A stretch of 64,000 nucleotides of DNA from JBEDUK01 sp963781595 (GTDB lineage Bacteria > Actinomycetota > UBA4738). Position 1 is the first letter of the stretch. Each line of letters begins with the position of its first letter. Below, in pieces: positions 26,771 through 34,173 of this stretch. Made by a program: the position numbers and the translations under genes. The stretch spans positions 868,001 through 932,000 of the forward strand of contig CAWAGG010000006.1 in assembly GCA_963781595.1 (NCBI GenBank), in the 5' to 3' direction. The notes beneath the pieces are model-generated. The model made no database searches. It was not told where the DNA came from and saw nothing but the letters and a program-made list of their open reading frames with translations.

Positions 26771-27622
26771 ATGGGCAGGATCCAGCGAGGCTTCCACCTG
26801 ATCGGCCTGAGCTGGGGCGTGTTGAAGGAGGACCGGTCGTTGCTGGTCCTGCCGCTCCTGTCGTTCTTCGGCCTGGTGCTCCTCACCGCGGTCGCCGCCG
26901 GCATCGCGTGGGGGATCGGTTTCCCCGCGGGGAACGAGGATCCGAAGCCGCTCCTGTACGTGGTCGCGTTCGCCTTCTACGTGCTGGCGGCGTTCATCGC
27001 GATCTACTTCCAGTCCGCGCTGATCGCGGTGGCGACCGACCGTCTGAATGGTGGCCACGCGTCGGTCGGCGACGGGCTGAAGACGGCGAACCAGCACCTG
27101 CCCGCGATCTTCGCGTGGTCGGTGATCGCGGCGACGGTCGGCCTGCTGATCCGGATGCTCGAGGAGCGGCTGGGCATCTTCGGTCGCATCGTGGGGCTCA
27201 TCGTCGGCGTGGCGTGGTCGGCGGTGACGTTCTTCGTCGTGCCGGTGCTGGTCCTGGAGGGCGTGGGGCCGATCGACGCGCTCAAGCGGTCGGGGACGCT
27301 GTTCAAGTCGAAGTGGGGCGAACAGTTCACCGGCGTGGCGGCGATCGGGATCGCGATGTTCCTGGTGTCGCTGCCGATCATCCTGGTGGCGGTGGGCCTC
27401 GGTGCGCTCAACGTCGTCCTCGGGGTGGCGGTCGGCCTGATCGCGCTCGCGGCGCTCTCGCTGGTCGGGTCCACGCTGTCGGGCATCTTCAACGCGGCCC
27501 TGTACCGCTACGCGACGACCGGCGAAGCGTCGGGCGGGTTCAGCGGCGAAGACCTGCACGGCGCGTTCGCGCCGCGCCGCGGCGGCGGCCGGATCGACGG
27601 CCCGACCGGCTTCGCCGGCTAA
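26771..27622 (+). CDS. DUF6159 family membrane protein
   Basis: A polytopic membrane protein of 283 residues. The opening MGRIQRGFHLIGLSWGVLKEDRSLL fits the DUF6159 family, whose role is unknown. About six hydrophobic segments can be seen (residues about 27-50, 62-83, 115-130, 137-160, 193-215 and 218-240), with a Gly/Arg-rich cytoplasmic tail. An excellent AAGGAGG lies 8 nt before the ATG. It follows proA by 21 nt, so readthrough is likely, but a link with proline metabolism is not evident. Confidence 0.85.
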   Translation: MGRIQRGFHLIGLSWGVLKEDRSLLVLPLLSFFGLVLLTAVAAGIAWGIGFPAGNEDPKPLLYVVAFAFYVLAAFIAIYFQSALIAVATDRLNGGHASVGDGLKTANQHLPAIFAWSVIAATVGLLIRMLEERLGIFGRIVGLIVGVAWSAVTFFVVPVLVLEGVGPIDALKRSGTLFKSKWGEQFTGVAAIGIAMFLVSLPIILVAVGLGALNVVLGVAVGLIALAALSLVGSTLSGIFNAALYRYATTGEASGGFSGEDLHGAFAPRRGGGRIDGPTGFAG

Positions 27623-27636
27623 CGCTGCGAGGCGGG

Positions 27637-29232
27637 TCAACCGGTCGAGAGGGAACCCCGGAGCGTCAGGGGCGTGACCGTGAAGCTGGCGCTCCGCAAG
27701 GACTCGTACTGGTCCTCGATGAGGTACCGCATGACGTAGTCTCCGGGCGGGAGCGGCCACGGCCGCCCTTGCGTGTCCGGCCCCAGGGTCACCGAACCCG
27801 TGACCGAGGGCGGCACCGTGCCGGAAGCGTGCAGTCCCGTGTAGGCCCAGATCAGGTAGGGGTCGACGTTCGGGTCGGAGGCGGAGGCCCGGTAGACGGC
27901 GACCCAGTCCCAGCGCGTGGCGGGGCCGTCCGTCCAGCTGACCTGGATCGGCTCGCCGACGGGGTAGTCCTGGCGGTCGGTCGTGAGTCGGACCCGCGCG
28001 TCCTTGGCTCGGACCCAGATCGGGACGCGCGCCACCTCGGTGCCGTCGGAGCGGGTGAGGACCACGTCATGGCCAGTCGGGTCCAGGCTCGCGGTGTCGA
28101 ACGTCAGCGTCCCGCGCGCGCCCGGTGCGACCTGGCGGAGCGCCGCCGACCCAGGATCGGCGCCGGGGGCCACGATCGCCACCTCTCCTCCCGGGGAACG
28201 CGGCGCCTCGTAGGTGACCGTGACCCGGTCGCCGACGGTCAGCAGCCGCGCGTCGACCGCCACCATGGCCGGCAGGGCGAGCGGCGTGACATCGAAGGTC
28301 GAGACGACGGCCCGATGGTCGGACGTCCAAGGGGTCACGCCGATCGACACGCCGCGGCCGCCCGTCTCGCCCACGAGTGCGCTCGCGCGCGTCTTGGCCG
28401 GACCGGCGGCGTAGACGAAATCGATCCGGTCCTTGGTGCCCGGGTACGTGATGCCGGGGTCGCTCGCGGCATCCGGGTGGACGTCGCGGTACGAGTCCCG
28501 GAACCCGGCGGCCAGGACGGCCTCGCTCACGGGCCACGCGACCACCGGCGGGGTCTTCGGGCGAAGGTCCGCGGTGGCCTCCGTGTAGTCGAGGTTCGAG
28601 GGCTCGTTGAAATCGCCCGTGAGGAACACCGGGTATCCCCGGTCGACGAGGGGTGGCAAGGTGCGGAGCTGTCCGGCGATCGCCGAGGTTCGCACGGCGT
28701 TCTCCGTCGCGATCACGTCGTCGACCGCCGTTCCCTTGCGTAGCGCGGTAGGCCCGTACCAGACGTAGTCCAGGTGGATGTTGCACAGCACCACGGCGTA
28801 CCCGGGCTGCACCTCGATGAGCGCGTACTGGCCGTCGCCGCCGGACGGTTCGAGGATCGGGTACTTCGAGAGGATCTGCAGGCTGGTGTTGTAGTACGGG
28901 TACCCGGTCGCCGCGGCCATCTCGGGCAGTCGGTCGTAGGACTCGAGGACCCCGACCACGTCCGCGTCGACCCGCCTGATCGCCTCGTCCGTCGCGCGGC
29001 CGCCGCCGTATTCGACGTTGAAGACGAGCACGCTCAGCTGCATCGGCCGGCCGGTCTTCAGCGTGGTCGGAGCGCGGGACTCGCGCGGCTCCTTCCCCTG
29101 ATCGCCACCGGTACACGCGCCGAGCAGTGCCGCGGTGAGGACGATCGCGGCGCCGACCGCCGACCACCTCTGGATGCCGCGAGCCGGCAGCGTCGTCATG
29201 GCGAGGTCGTCCACCCGATCCCTCAGAGACAC
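27637..29232 (-). CDS. lipoprotein with endonuclease/exonuclease/phosphatase domain
   Basis: An exported lipoprotein of 531 residues. A signal peptide ends in LLGAC (lipobox cysteine at about residue 40). Residues about 60-300 form an endonuclease/exonuclease/phosphatase fold: LVFNVEYGG, HLDYVWYG, LTGDFNEPSNLDY, DRIDFVYA and the C-terminal TSDHRAVVSTF, all active-site motifs of Mg-dependent phosphodiesterases. The remaining 230 residues are beta-sandwich-like (YEAPRSPGGEVAIV, YPVGEPIQVSWTDGPATRWDWVAVYRA split over strands). The GTG at 29232 has GGAGG nearby and overlaps the GH4 stop; ATG 29199 would give a more ordinary signal peptide. Substrate unknown (nucleic acid or phospholipid). Confidence 0.83.
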   Translation of the reverse strand: MSLRDRVDDLAMTTLPARGIQRWSAVGAAIVLTAALLGACTGGDQGKEPRESRAPTTLKTGRPMQLSVLVFNVEYGGGRATDEAIRRVDADVVGVLESYDRLPEMAAATGYPYYNTSLQILSKYPILEPSGGDGQYALIEVQPGYAVVLCNIHLDYVWYGPTALRKGTAVDDVIATENAVRTSAIAGQLRTLPPLVDRGYPVFLTGDFNEPSNLDYTEATADLRPKTPPVVAWPVSEAVLAAGFRDSYRDVHPDAASDPGITYPGTKDRIDFVYAAGPAKTRASALVGETGGRGVSIGVTPWTSDHRAVVSTFDVTPLALPAMVAVDARLLTVGDRVTVTYEAPRSPGGEVAIVAPGADPGSAALRQVAPGARGTLTFDTASLDPTGHDVVLTRSDGTEVARVPIWVRAKDARVRLTTDRQDYPVGEPIQVSWTDGPATRWDWVAVYRASASDPNVDPYLIWAYTGLHASGTVPPSVTGSVTLGPDTQGRPWPLPPGDYVMRYLIEDQYESLRSASFTVTPLTLRGSLSTG

Positions 29233-30311
29233 GGCACCTCCACGCAGCACCCGTCGGGCAGGCCGGGGATGAGGTCGTGGTTCGGCACGTTCCCGTGGAT
29301 CCGGGCGGGTCGGTTCGACTCCATCGCTTCGATGATCCGGGGCGCGGGCTCGTCGGATCGGAGGTCCGCGAGGGTCCGCTCTCCGCTGATCAGCGCCCGG
29401 TAGTCCTCCTGGACGCGCGGCGCCGATGCCCGGATGTAGCGCAGGTCCCCGCCGGTTCGACCGTGGTCCCACCAGGTCCGGCTCTCGCCCGTGGTGAAGC
29501 GCGGGACGAGTTCCGTCTCGACCTGTCGCGCGGTCTTGCGGAAGTACGGGACGTACTCGCTGGCGTGCATGCTCGACTCCGTGACGAAGTAGCCGAAGTA
29601 CTCCATCAGATCGAGCCGAACGGGCTCCTCGCCGCGGACGTCCTCACGTCCCGCTGCTGCGCGGAGCCGCGGATAGAGGTCCTCGGCGCCCCACCGGAAC
29701 TCCAGGACGAAGGCTTGGTGGTTGATGCCCGCGCACGTGTACGAGACGTCGTCGTAGGGAACGTCCACCCAGCGCGCGAGCAGGCGCGCGGTCCTCGGCG
29801 CGCTCTCGCACAGTCCGACCACGGGCCGGCCGGTGGCCAGATCCACCGCCCAGCAGTTCGCCGCCATCGGGTTCACGTAGTTGAGCAGGAGCGCGTCGGG
29901 CGCCACCTCGTCGAGGTCCCGGCAGAGTTCGAGGAGCACCGGTATCGACCGCAACGCCCTGAACACCCCTCCCGGACCCAACGTGTCGCCGATGCATTGT
30001 TCGACGCCGTACCGCTGGGGTATCTCGATGTCGAGGGCGTAGGCGTCGAGGCCGCCGCGCTGGAAGGTCGTGATCACGTAGTCGGCGGCGCGAACGGCGT
30101 CACGCTGGTCCGTGGTGGCTTCCAGCACCACGGAGGCCTTCCGGCGCTCGATCATGACCTCGACCAGGTCACGGGCCTCCCGGAGACGCTCGCGATCCAC
30201 GTCCATGAGGACGAGGTTGCAACCTCGGAGGGCCGGGGTCAGGAGGATGTCGTTGACGAGCGTCCGGGTGAACACCGCGCTCCCGGCGCCGATCGAGACG
30301 ATCCTGGGCAT
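29223..30311 (-). CDS. glycoside hydrolase family 4 protein, C-terminally truncated
   Basis: GH4 enzymes use NAD+ and Mn2+ to cleave alpha-galactosides and related sugars. The 362-residue protein has the NAD-binding start IVSIGAGSAVFTRTLVNDIL, the TFQRGGLDAYALDIEIPQRYG loop, NYVNPMAANCWAV and CAGINHQAFVLEF with the metal ligands. It ends abruptly at GCCVEVPCL, where relatives (about 430-460 residues) go on for roughly 80-90 more, so the C-terminal helices are missing. The nuclease-like lipoprotein gene starts within its last codons. No sequence downstream in any frame was recognised as the missing part. It may be a non-functional remnant. Confidence 0.82.
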   Translation of the reverse strand: MPRIVSIGAGSAVFTRTLVNDILLTPALRGCNLVLMDVDRERLREARDLVEVMIERRKASVVLEATTDQRDAVRAADYVITTFQRGGLDAYALDIEIPQRYGVEQCIGDTLGPGGVFRALRSIPVLLELCRDLDEVAPDALLLNYVNPMAANCWAVDLATGRPVVGLCESAPRTARLLARWVDVPYDDVSYTCAGINHQAFVLEFRWGAEDLYPRLRAAAGREDVRGEEPVRLDLMEYFGYFVTESSMHASEYVPYFRKTARQVETELVPRFTTGESRTWWDHGRTGGDLRYIRASAPRVQEDYRALISGERTLADLRSDEPAPRIIEAMESNRPARIHGNVPNHDLIPGLPDGCCVEVPCL

Positions 30312-30531
30312 GCCCCCTCCTCCCCGGACGCCGTGAGCCTACCGGGTCGAGGATCGGTCGGGCGATGGACGATGCCACGAGGGGCGCACGGTCGGCTTCG
30401 CCCCGACCGCTCTCATCCCGATCCGTAGGGGAAACTCGCTAGGAGGACGAATCGGACATCCCTACCATCGGGATCGGAAACGCCGACCGCGCAGTGATGA
30501 GCGCGCCGTCACCGACGAAGGAGGTATCCCG
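30312..30531. other. intergenic region with shared 18-bp motif
   Basis: A 220-nt non-coding stretch between the divergent GH4 and small CxxC-protein genes. It holds the motif described at 30426-30443. Otherwise I see no convincing -10/-35 pair. Confidence 0.5.
30426..30443 (+). promoter_or_regulatory. 18-bp motif, copy 1
   Basis: TAGGGGAAACTCGCTAGG, 88 nt upstream of the next gene. It matches 16 of 18 positions of TAGGGGAATCCCGCTAGG at 56717-56734 (minus strand), also upstream of a gene in the same orientation. The motif has partial dyad symmetry, so it may be a regulator site or an alternative promoter. Confidence 0.45.
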
Positions 30532-30798
30532 ATGCCGAGATGCCCGACGTGCCGGTCCGCCGCCCGCGACGAGCACACCACGGTGCTCCGTTCCACGGAC
30601 GGCCCCGTCCTGTTCACCCGTTGGCTCTGCGTGACGGAGTTCACGCACTGGTGGAACACGGTCACGGACGCTCCGCCGCCGTTCGACGCATCGGGGATCG
30701 GTCAGGATCGAACCACGACGTCCGTGGGATCGGATCCACGACCGGTCCCGTGGCGAGCACCGGTCCGAGGGCACTCGAGCGAGCGCCGAAGGTCATGA
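30532..30798 (+). CDS. small CxxC protein, hypothetical
   Basis: An 88-residue protein opening MPRCPTCRSAARDEHTTVL, with a CxxC pair (C4, C7) and one further cysteine in FTRWLCVTEFTHWWNT. This could be half of a zinc-binding knuckle. The start is well supported by AAGGAGG 5-6 nt upstream. The C-terminal third is basic and low-complexity and may not be folded. No family was recognised. It stands alone, with a strong hairpin 46 nt after its stop. Confidence 0.6.
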   Translation: MPRCPTCRSAARDEHTTVLRSTDGPVLFTRWLCVTEFTHWWNTVTDAPPPFDASGIGQDRTTTSVGSDPRPVPWRAPVRGHSSERRRS

Positions 30799-30844
30799 TG
30801 GGAACTCGACCGCCGCAGATGCCGCGACGGAACCTCCCGGATAC

Positions 30845-30877
30845 AGGGAACCCGACCACCGAGGTGGTCGGTTCCCT
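30845..30877. terminator. strong hairpin between convergent genes
   Basis: Arms AGGGAACCCGACCACC (30845-30860) and GGTGGTCGGTTCCCT (30863-30877) pair over 15 bp with a one-base bulge and a 2-nt centre. Placed between convergent genes, it probably terminates transcription in both directions. There is no T-tract. Confidence 0.6.
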
Positions 30878-30927
30878 CCATCTCCGGACCTGACGGATCG
30901 TCCGCGCCGAACCGTCCGCGGCCACGT

Positions 30928-31128
30928 CTATGCAGCCTTCCGGACCTCGGTCTTCGCCGGCGGCGCGGCGGCTTCGATCCGCTCGTGACGATGCACGCTG
31001 CGGGTCAGGAACCAGGCGTACGCGGCGAAGAAGACCGCGACGACCGCGACGATCGCGACGAGGATCCACATGGAGCCTGTGGCGGTCGACACGTCGAGTC
31101 CCGGATACGGATATCCGATCCCGAGCAT
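30928..31128 (-). CDS. small single-span membrane protein
   Basis: A 66-residue protein with a short N-terminal segment (GIGYPYPGLDVSTATG), one transmembrane helix (about residues 20-42) and a charged tail rich in His, Arg, Glu and Ala. The ATG at 31128 lies 8 nt after GGAGG; an upstream GTG overlaps that ribosome site. No family was recognised. Small membrane proteins like this often serve as subunits or regulators of larger complexes, but nothing here identifies a partner. Confidence 0.6.
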   Translation of the reverse strand: MLGIGYPYPGLDVSTATGSMWILVAIVAVVAVFFAAYAWFLTRSVHRHERIEAAAPPAKTEVRKAA

Positions 31129-31237
31129 CTTCCTCACCTCCACCGACAGCCTGCTGCACGGCGTCGTCGGTGGGAGGGGTCGAACGGCCCGTGACCGACG
31201 GTCCGGACCTGGTGAGGACGGCGATGGCCGGCCAGTG

Positions 31238-31693
31238 TCAGACGCCGTCCGTGCCCTCGAACAACCGTTTCAGGTCGAGGGACGGGGCATGCGCCTTCGT
31301 GGCGAGCGACACGTACGTACGGCCCAACGCGTCCTTCCCCGCACCCAGCGCGGTGGTCACCAGCCCGAGTGACTCGGCGTACCGGTCGGGTTCGAGCTCG
31401 GCGAGGACGCACCGCCACACCGCCTCCTCCAGGACGTTGAAGGCGACCTGGACCTCCGAGATGTCGTACCCGGTGGCGAACCGCTCCTGGGCCAGCTCCT
31501 GCGCGTGCGAGACGATCGGCGAGAGGTCGCGGTCGGACAGGGATTCGAGCAAGCGGTCGAACAGCGTCTCGAGCCGAGGCAGGAGCTGCGATCCCTCCGC
31601 CTCGTAGTGCTCGAGGTGAGCCCGATGGACCTTGCCGGCCGCATCGGCGACGATCGCTTCCCGTCGTTCCTGCAGGAGCTTGACGGCGTCCAT
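31238..31693 (-). CDS. RsbRD N-terminal-like / stress sensor helical protein
   Basis: A 151-residue all-helical protein. LLQERREAIVADAAGKV at the start, then QERFATGYDISEVQVAFNVLEEAVWRCVL and a closing helix with ALGRTYVSLA, resemble the RsbRD N-terminal domain, which in Bacillus relatives modulates the sigma-B stressosome. No STAS domain follows, so it would be a stand-alone version. The ATG at 31693 follows GGAGG. A TATGAT -10 box lies at 31713-31718. The family call rests on pattern and is moderate. Confidence 0.6.
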   Translation of the reverse strand: MDAVKLLQERREAIVADAAGKVHRAHLEHYEAEGSQLLPRLETLFDRLLESLSDRDLSPIVSHAQELAQERFATGYDISEVQVAFNVLEEAVWRCVLAELEPDRYAESLGLVTTALGAGKDALGRTYVSLATKAHAPSLDLKRLFEGTDGV

Positions 31694-31712
31694 CCGACCT
31701 CCGTTCGAACGC

Positions 31713-31718
31713 ATCATA
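31713..31718 (-). promoter_or_regulatory. -10 box TATGAT
   Basis: On the minus strand TATGAT is a good -10 hexamer 19 nt before the ATG of the RsbRD-like gene, leaving room for its GGAGG ribosome site. Confidence 0.45.
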
Positions 31719-31728
31719 GGCACGCAGC

Positions 31729-32424
31729 TCACCCGGGGAGGATGTTGATCGCGCGCGCGACCACCAGGATCGCCACCACGAGCGACACGGCCGACTCGAC
31801 CATCATGGTCATCTTCGCCCACCTCCTGATCGGGAGGGTGTCGGTCGGGCTGAACGCGGTCGCGGCCGTGAACGACAAGTACAGGTAGTCGGGATATTCG
31901 GGGATCCAGCCCTCATCCACCAGCTCCGGCACCGTGTCCTCCGGGAACGCGAAGCTCGCGCGCAGACGTGATCGCGCCGCCCGCTCCGCGGGACCGCCGC
32001 GGTCGGCCTCCCAGTACCACAGGCTGAACACGATCACGTTCGTCAACCAGACGGCGGCGCCTCGGCCGAGGAGCGTGGTGGCGTCGACCCCCCGCACCGT
32101 GGCGAGGATGTCGTACGACAGCACGAACGTCGCCGCCGCGACGCCGACGGTCATGAGGCCGATCAGGAGGAACGTGACGCGCCGCAGGGCCTCGGAGCGC
32201 CGGTCGATCCGGCCCGGGTCCCGGACGATCAGGACCGTTAGCAGCACCAGTTCCATGAGCGGGAACAGCCACCATCCGGGGACCCGACCGCGATGCGGCG
32301 TGACGGCCTGCAGGACCACGGCCGCGAGCACCGCGGCCGCCATCGGCCACCGGCGTTCCGGGAGCGGCCCGGGCGACCCAGGCGCCGCCGCGCCGCCGCG
32401 ATCCGCCCCGGTCGGTTCGCTCAT
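31729..32424 (-). CDS. DUF1345-like membrane protein
   Basis: A membrane protein of 231 residues with about five hydrophobic segments (about 27-41, 52-66, 83-105, 122-138, and the last at 208-227). The pattern LYLSFTAATAFSPTDTLPIRRWAKMTMMVES, ending in VARAINILPG, fits the DUF1345 family, whose members have a pore-loop-like segment before the last helix; its function is unknown. A Pro/Gly/Ala-rich cytoplasmic N-terminus precedes the first helix. The gene lies between the RsbRD-like and TetR genes on the same strand, with small gaps. Confidence 0.72.
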   Translation of the reverse strand: MSEPTGADRGGAAAPGSPGPLPERRWPMAAAVLAAVVLQAVTPHRGRVPGWWLFPLMELVLLTVLIVRDPGRIDRRSEALRRVTFLLIGLMTVGVAAATFVLSYDILATVRGVDATTLLGRGAAVWLTNVIVFSLWYWEADRGGPAERAARSRLRASFAFPEDTVPELVDEGWIPEYPDYLYLSFTAATAFSPTDTLPIRRWAKMTMMVESAVSLVVAILVVARAINILPG

Positions 32425-32452
32425 CGTGCGCGGACCAACGGTCGGCGCATCG

Positions 32453-33067
32453 TCAACGCCGGGCCTTCGTCATCAGTTCGGGCTTCGCGGGGAGGTGGCG
32501 CAGGCCCATCCAGGCGAGCGCCACGACGTGGCTGGCGACGACCTCGACCGGCGGTGACCGGGTCTTCGTCCACCATTGGCCGACGAACGCGACCATGCCC
32601 ACGAGCGCCTGCGCGTAGATCGGCGCCGCCTTGGGGTCGTAGCCGGCGCGCTTGAACTCGCTGGTGAACACCGCGCCGACGCGCTCGGCCACGTCGGTCA
32701 GCAGGGTGGGGAGTCCGCCCGGGCTGTCGCGCCGCAGGACGGCGAACCCGTCCGGCTGTTCGTCGATGTACCGGAGGAACTCGACGGCCGCCCGCTCCAG
32801 TCGCTCCCTGGGTGGCCCGCTCGCGATCACGTCGGAGATCCGCGCGACGATGCGCTCGATCTCGCGGTCGACGACCACCGCGTAGAGGCCCTCCTTCCCG
32901 CCGAAGTGTTCGTACACGATCGGCTTCGAGACCTTCGCCCGTTCGGAGATCTCCTCCACGGTGGCGCCGTCGAACCCACGCTCGGCGAAGACCGACCGGC
33001 CGATCTCCACGAGCTGCGCCCGGCGGGCGGTCGCGGACATCTTCTCCTGCCGGGTGGGTGCGGCCAT
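32453..33067 (-). CDS. TetR family regulator, divergent from acyl-ACP desaturase
   Basis: A DNA-binding regulator of 204 residues. The helix-turn-helix SVFAERGFDGATVEEISERAKVSKPIVYEHFGGKEGLY is canonical; the C-terminal ligand domain is helical. The ATG at 33067 is used because a TACCGT box lies 8 nt upstream and longer frames only run through the operator region. It shares a 115-nt intergenic region full of palindromes with the divergent desaturase gene, so it probably represses that gene and itself. TetR-type control of fatty-acid desaturases is known in mycobacteria and pseudomonads. The ligand is likely an acyl-CoA or fatty acid (inference). Confidence 0.9.
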   Translation of the reverse strand: MAAPTRQEKMSATARRAQLVEIGRSVFAERGFDGATVEEISERAKVSKPIVYEHFGGKEGLYAVVVDREIERIVARISDVIASGPPRERLERAAVEFLRYIDEQPDGFAVLRRDSPGGLPTLLTDVAERVGAVFTSEFKRAGYDPKAAPIYAQALVGMVAFVGQWWTKTRSPPVEVVASHVVALAWMGLRHLPAKPELMTKARR

Positions 33068-33068
33068 G

Positions 33069-33098
33069 TTGACGAACGGTACTACGCGAGCGTAACCT
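33069..33098 (+). promoter_or_regulatory. promoter of the desaturase gene
   Basis: TTGACG at 33069-33074, an 18-nt spacer and TAACCT at 33093-33098 read towards the desaturase gene. The -10 box lies inside the first long operator repeat, so the divergent TetR could block it. Confidence 0.5.
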
Positions 33099-33131
33099 AC
33101 GGAAGCGTAACTTACGCAGTCGTAGGTTACG
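33083..33131. promoter_or_regulatory. array of TetR-type operator palindromes
   Basis: Three nested dyads: TACGC-GA-GCGTA (33083-33094), GCGTAACTTACGC (33105-33117, perfect), and the inverted pair CGTAACCTACG (33091-33101) with CGTAGGTTACG (33121-33131), exact reverse complements of each other and centred on the middle palindrome. Symmetry and position between the divergent tetR and desaturase genes mark it as the regulator's binding region, probably for two or more dimers. Confidence 0.75.
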
Positions 33132-33182
33132 ATGGCGTAGGTGGATCGGTCGATCCGGGCCGTTCCTGAGGAAGGAGCGACC

Positions 33183-34169
33183 ATGATCGAGCAGGCCGTA
33201 CCCGTCGACGCGATGCTCCGCGAGCTCGAACCCGCCGTGCGCGCTGGCCTGGAGCGGCACCTGGCCGCGACCACCGAATGGTTCCCGCACGAGTACGTCC
33301 CCTACGAGGTCGGACGCAACTACACGCTGGAGCCGTGGGAGCCGAAAGACAGCGAGCTGAGCCCGGTCGCGCAGACCGCGCTCGAGGTCAACCTGCTCAC
33401 CGAGGACAACCTGCCCTACTACCACCTGGCGCTCTGGGAGACGTTCGGGAAGGACGGCGCGTGGGCTGAATGGACCCGGCGCTGGACCGCGGAGGAGGGC
33501 CGGCACGCGATCGTGCTGCGGGACTTCCTGTCGGTGACCCGAGGCGTGGATCCGGTGATGCTCGAGCGCGGGCGGATGGACCAGGTCTCGCGCGGGTACT
33601 ACCCGAACGACGGCGGGTCCTTCACGCCGCTCGACGGCGTCGTGTACACGACCCTGCAGGAGCTGGCCACGCGCATCTCGCATCGGAACACGGGCAGCTA
33701 CACCCACGACCCGCTGATCGAGAAGCTCACCGCGCGCATCGCGACCGACGAGAACCTGCACTACGTGTTCTACCGCGAGCTCGGCAAGACGGCGCTCGCG
33801 ATCGATCCCTCCGCGATGATGCTGGCGATCAACCGCCAGGTGACGGGGTTCTCGATGCCCGGGCTCGAGATCCCCGACTTCCGGGCGAAGGCGATCGAGG
33901 TCGCGAAGGCGGGCATCTACGACCTGCGGATCCACCACGACGACGTGCTCCTGCCCGTGCTGTTCCGTCACTGGAAGATCGATCGTCTGACCGGACTCTC
34001 CGAGGAGGCCGAAGCCGCCCGCGACGGCGTGCACGCGTACCTCGCGATGCTCGACGCGACGGCGACCCGCTACGAGGAGAAGCGCGCGGCCACGAGCGGC
34101 GTCAAGCTCTTCACGGCACACGCCGCGGCCCCCGCGCAGCGGATCCGGGAGTCGGAGCCAGCCTCCTGA
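33183..34169 (+). CDS. acyl-[acyl-carrier-protein] desaturase (FA_desaturase_2)
   Basis: A soluble di-iron desaturase of 328 residues related to plant stearoyl-ACP desaturase and mycobacterial DesA1/DesA2, which introduces a double bond into ACP-bound fatty acids. Iron-binding motifs are TEDNLPYYH, AEEGRHA and TDENLHYVFYRE; the carboxylate and histidine ligands of both EExxH-like helices are present. The ATG follows GGAGCGACC. Expression should respond to the divergent TetR. Ferredoxin or another electron donor is not encoded nearby. Confidence 0.92.
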   Translation: MIEQAVPVDAMLRELEPAVRAGLERHLAATTEWFPHEYVPYEVGRNYTLEPWEPKDSELSPVAQTALEVNLLTEDNLPYYHLALWETFGKDGAWAEWTRRWTAEEGRHAIVLRDFLSVTRGVDPVMLERGRMDQVSRGYYPNDGGSFTPLDGVVYTTLQELATRISHRNTGSYTHDPLIEKLTARIATDENLHYVFYRELGKTALAIDPSAMMLAINRQVTGFSMPGLEIPDFRAKAIEVAKAGIYDLRIHHDDVLLPVLFRHWKIDRLTGLSEEAEAARDGVHAYLAMLDATATRYEEKRAATSGVKLFTAHAAAPAQRIRESEPAS

Positions 34170-34173
34170 CGCG

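Noticed and set aside
30312..30531. Riboswitch or small RNA in the 220-nt gap
   Set aside because: Only the 18-bp motif and weak local repeats were seen; no known aptamer core recognised by eye.
31144..31237. Possible extra small gene between the membrane peptide and RsbRD-like genes
   Set aside because: No ribosome site, start and motif combination was found.
33069..33140. CRISPR-like short repeats between tetR and desaturase
   Set aside because: The repeats are palindromic 11-13-mers without regular spacers; they fit operators, not a CRISPR array.
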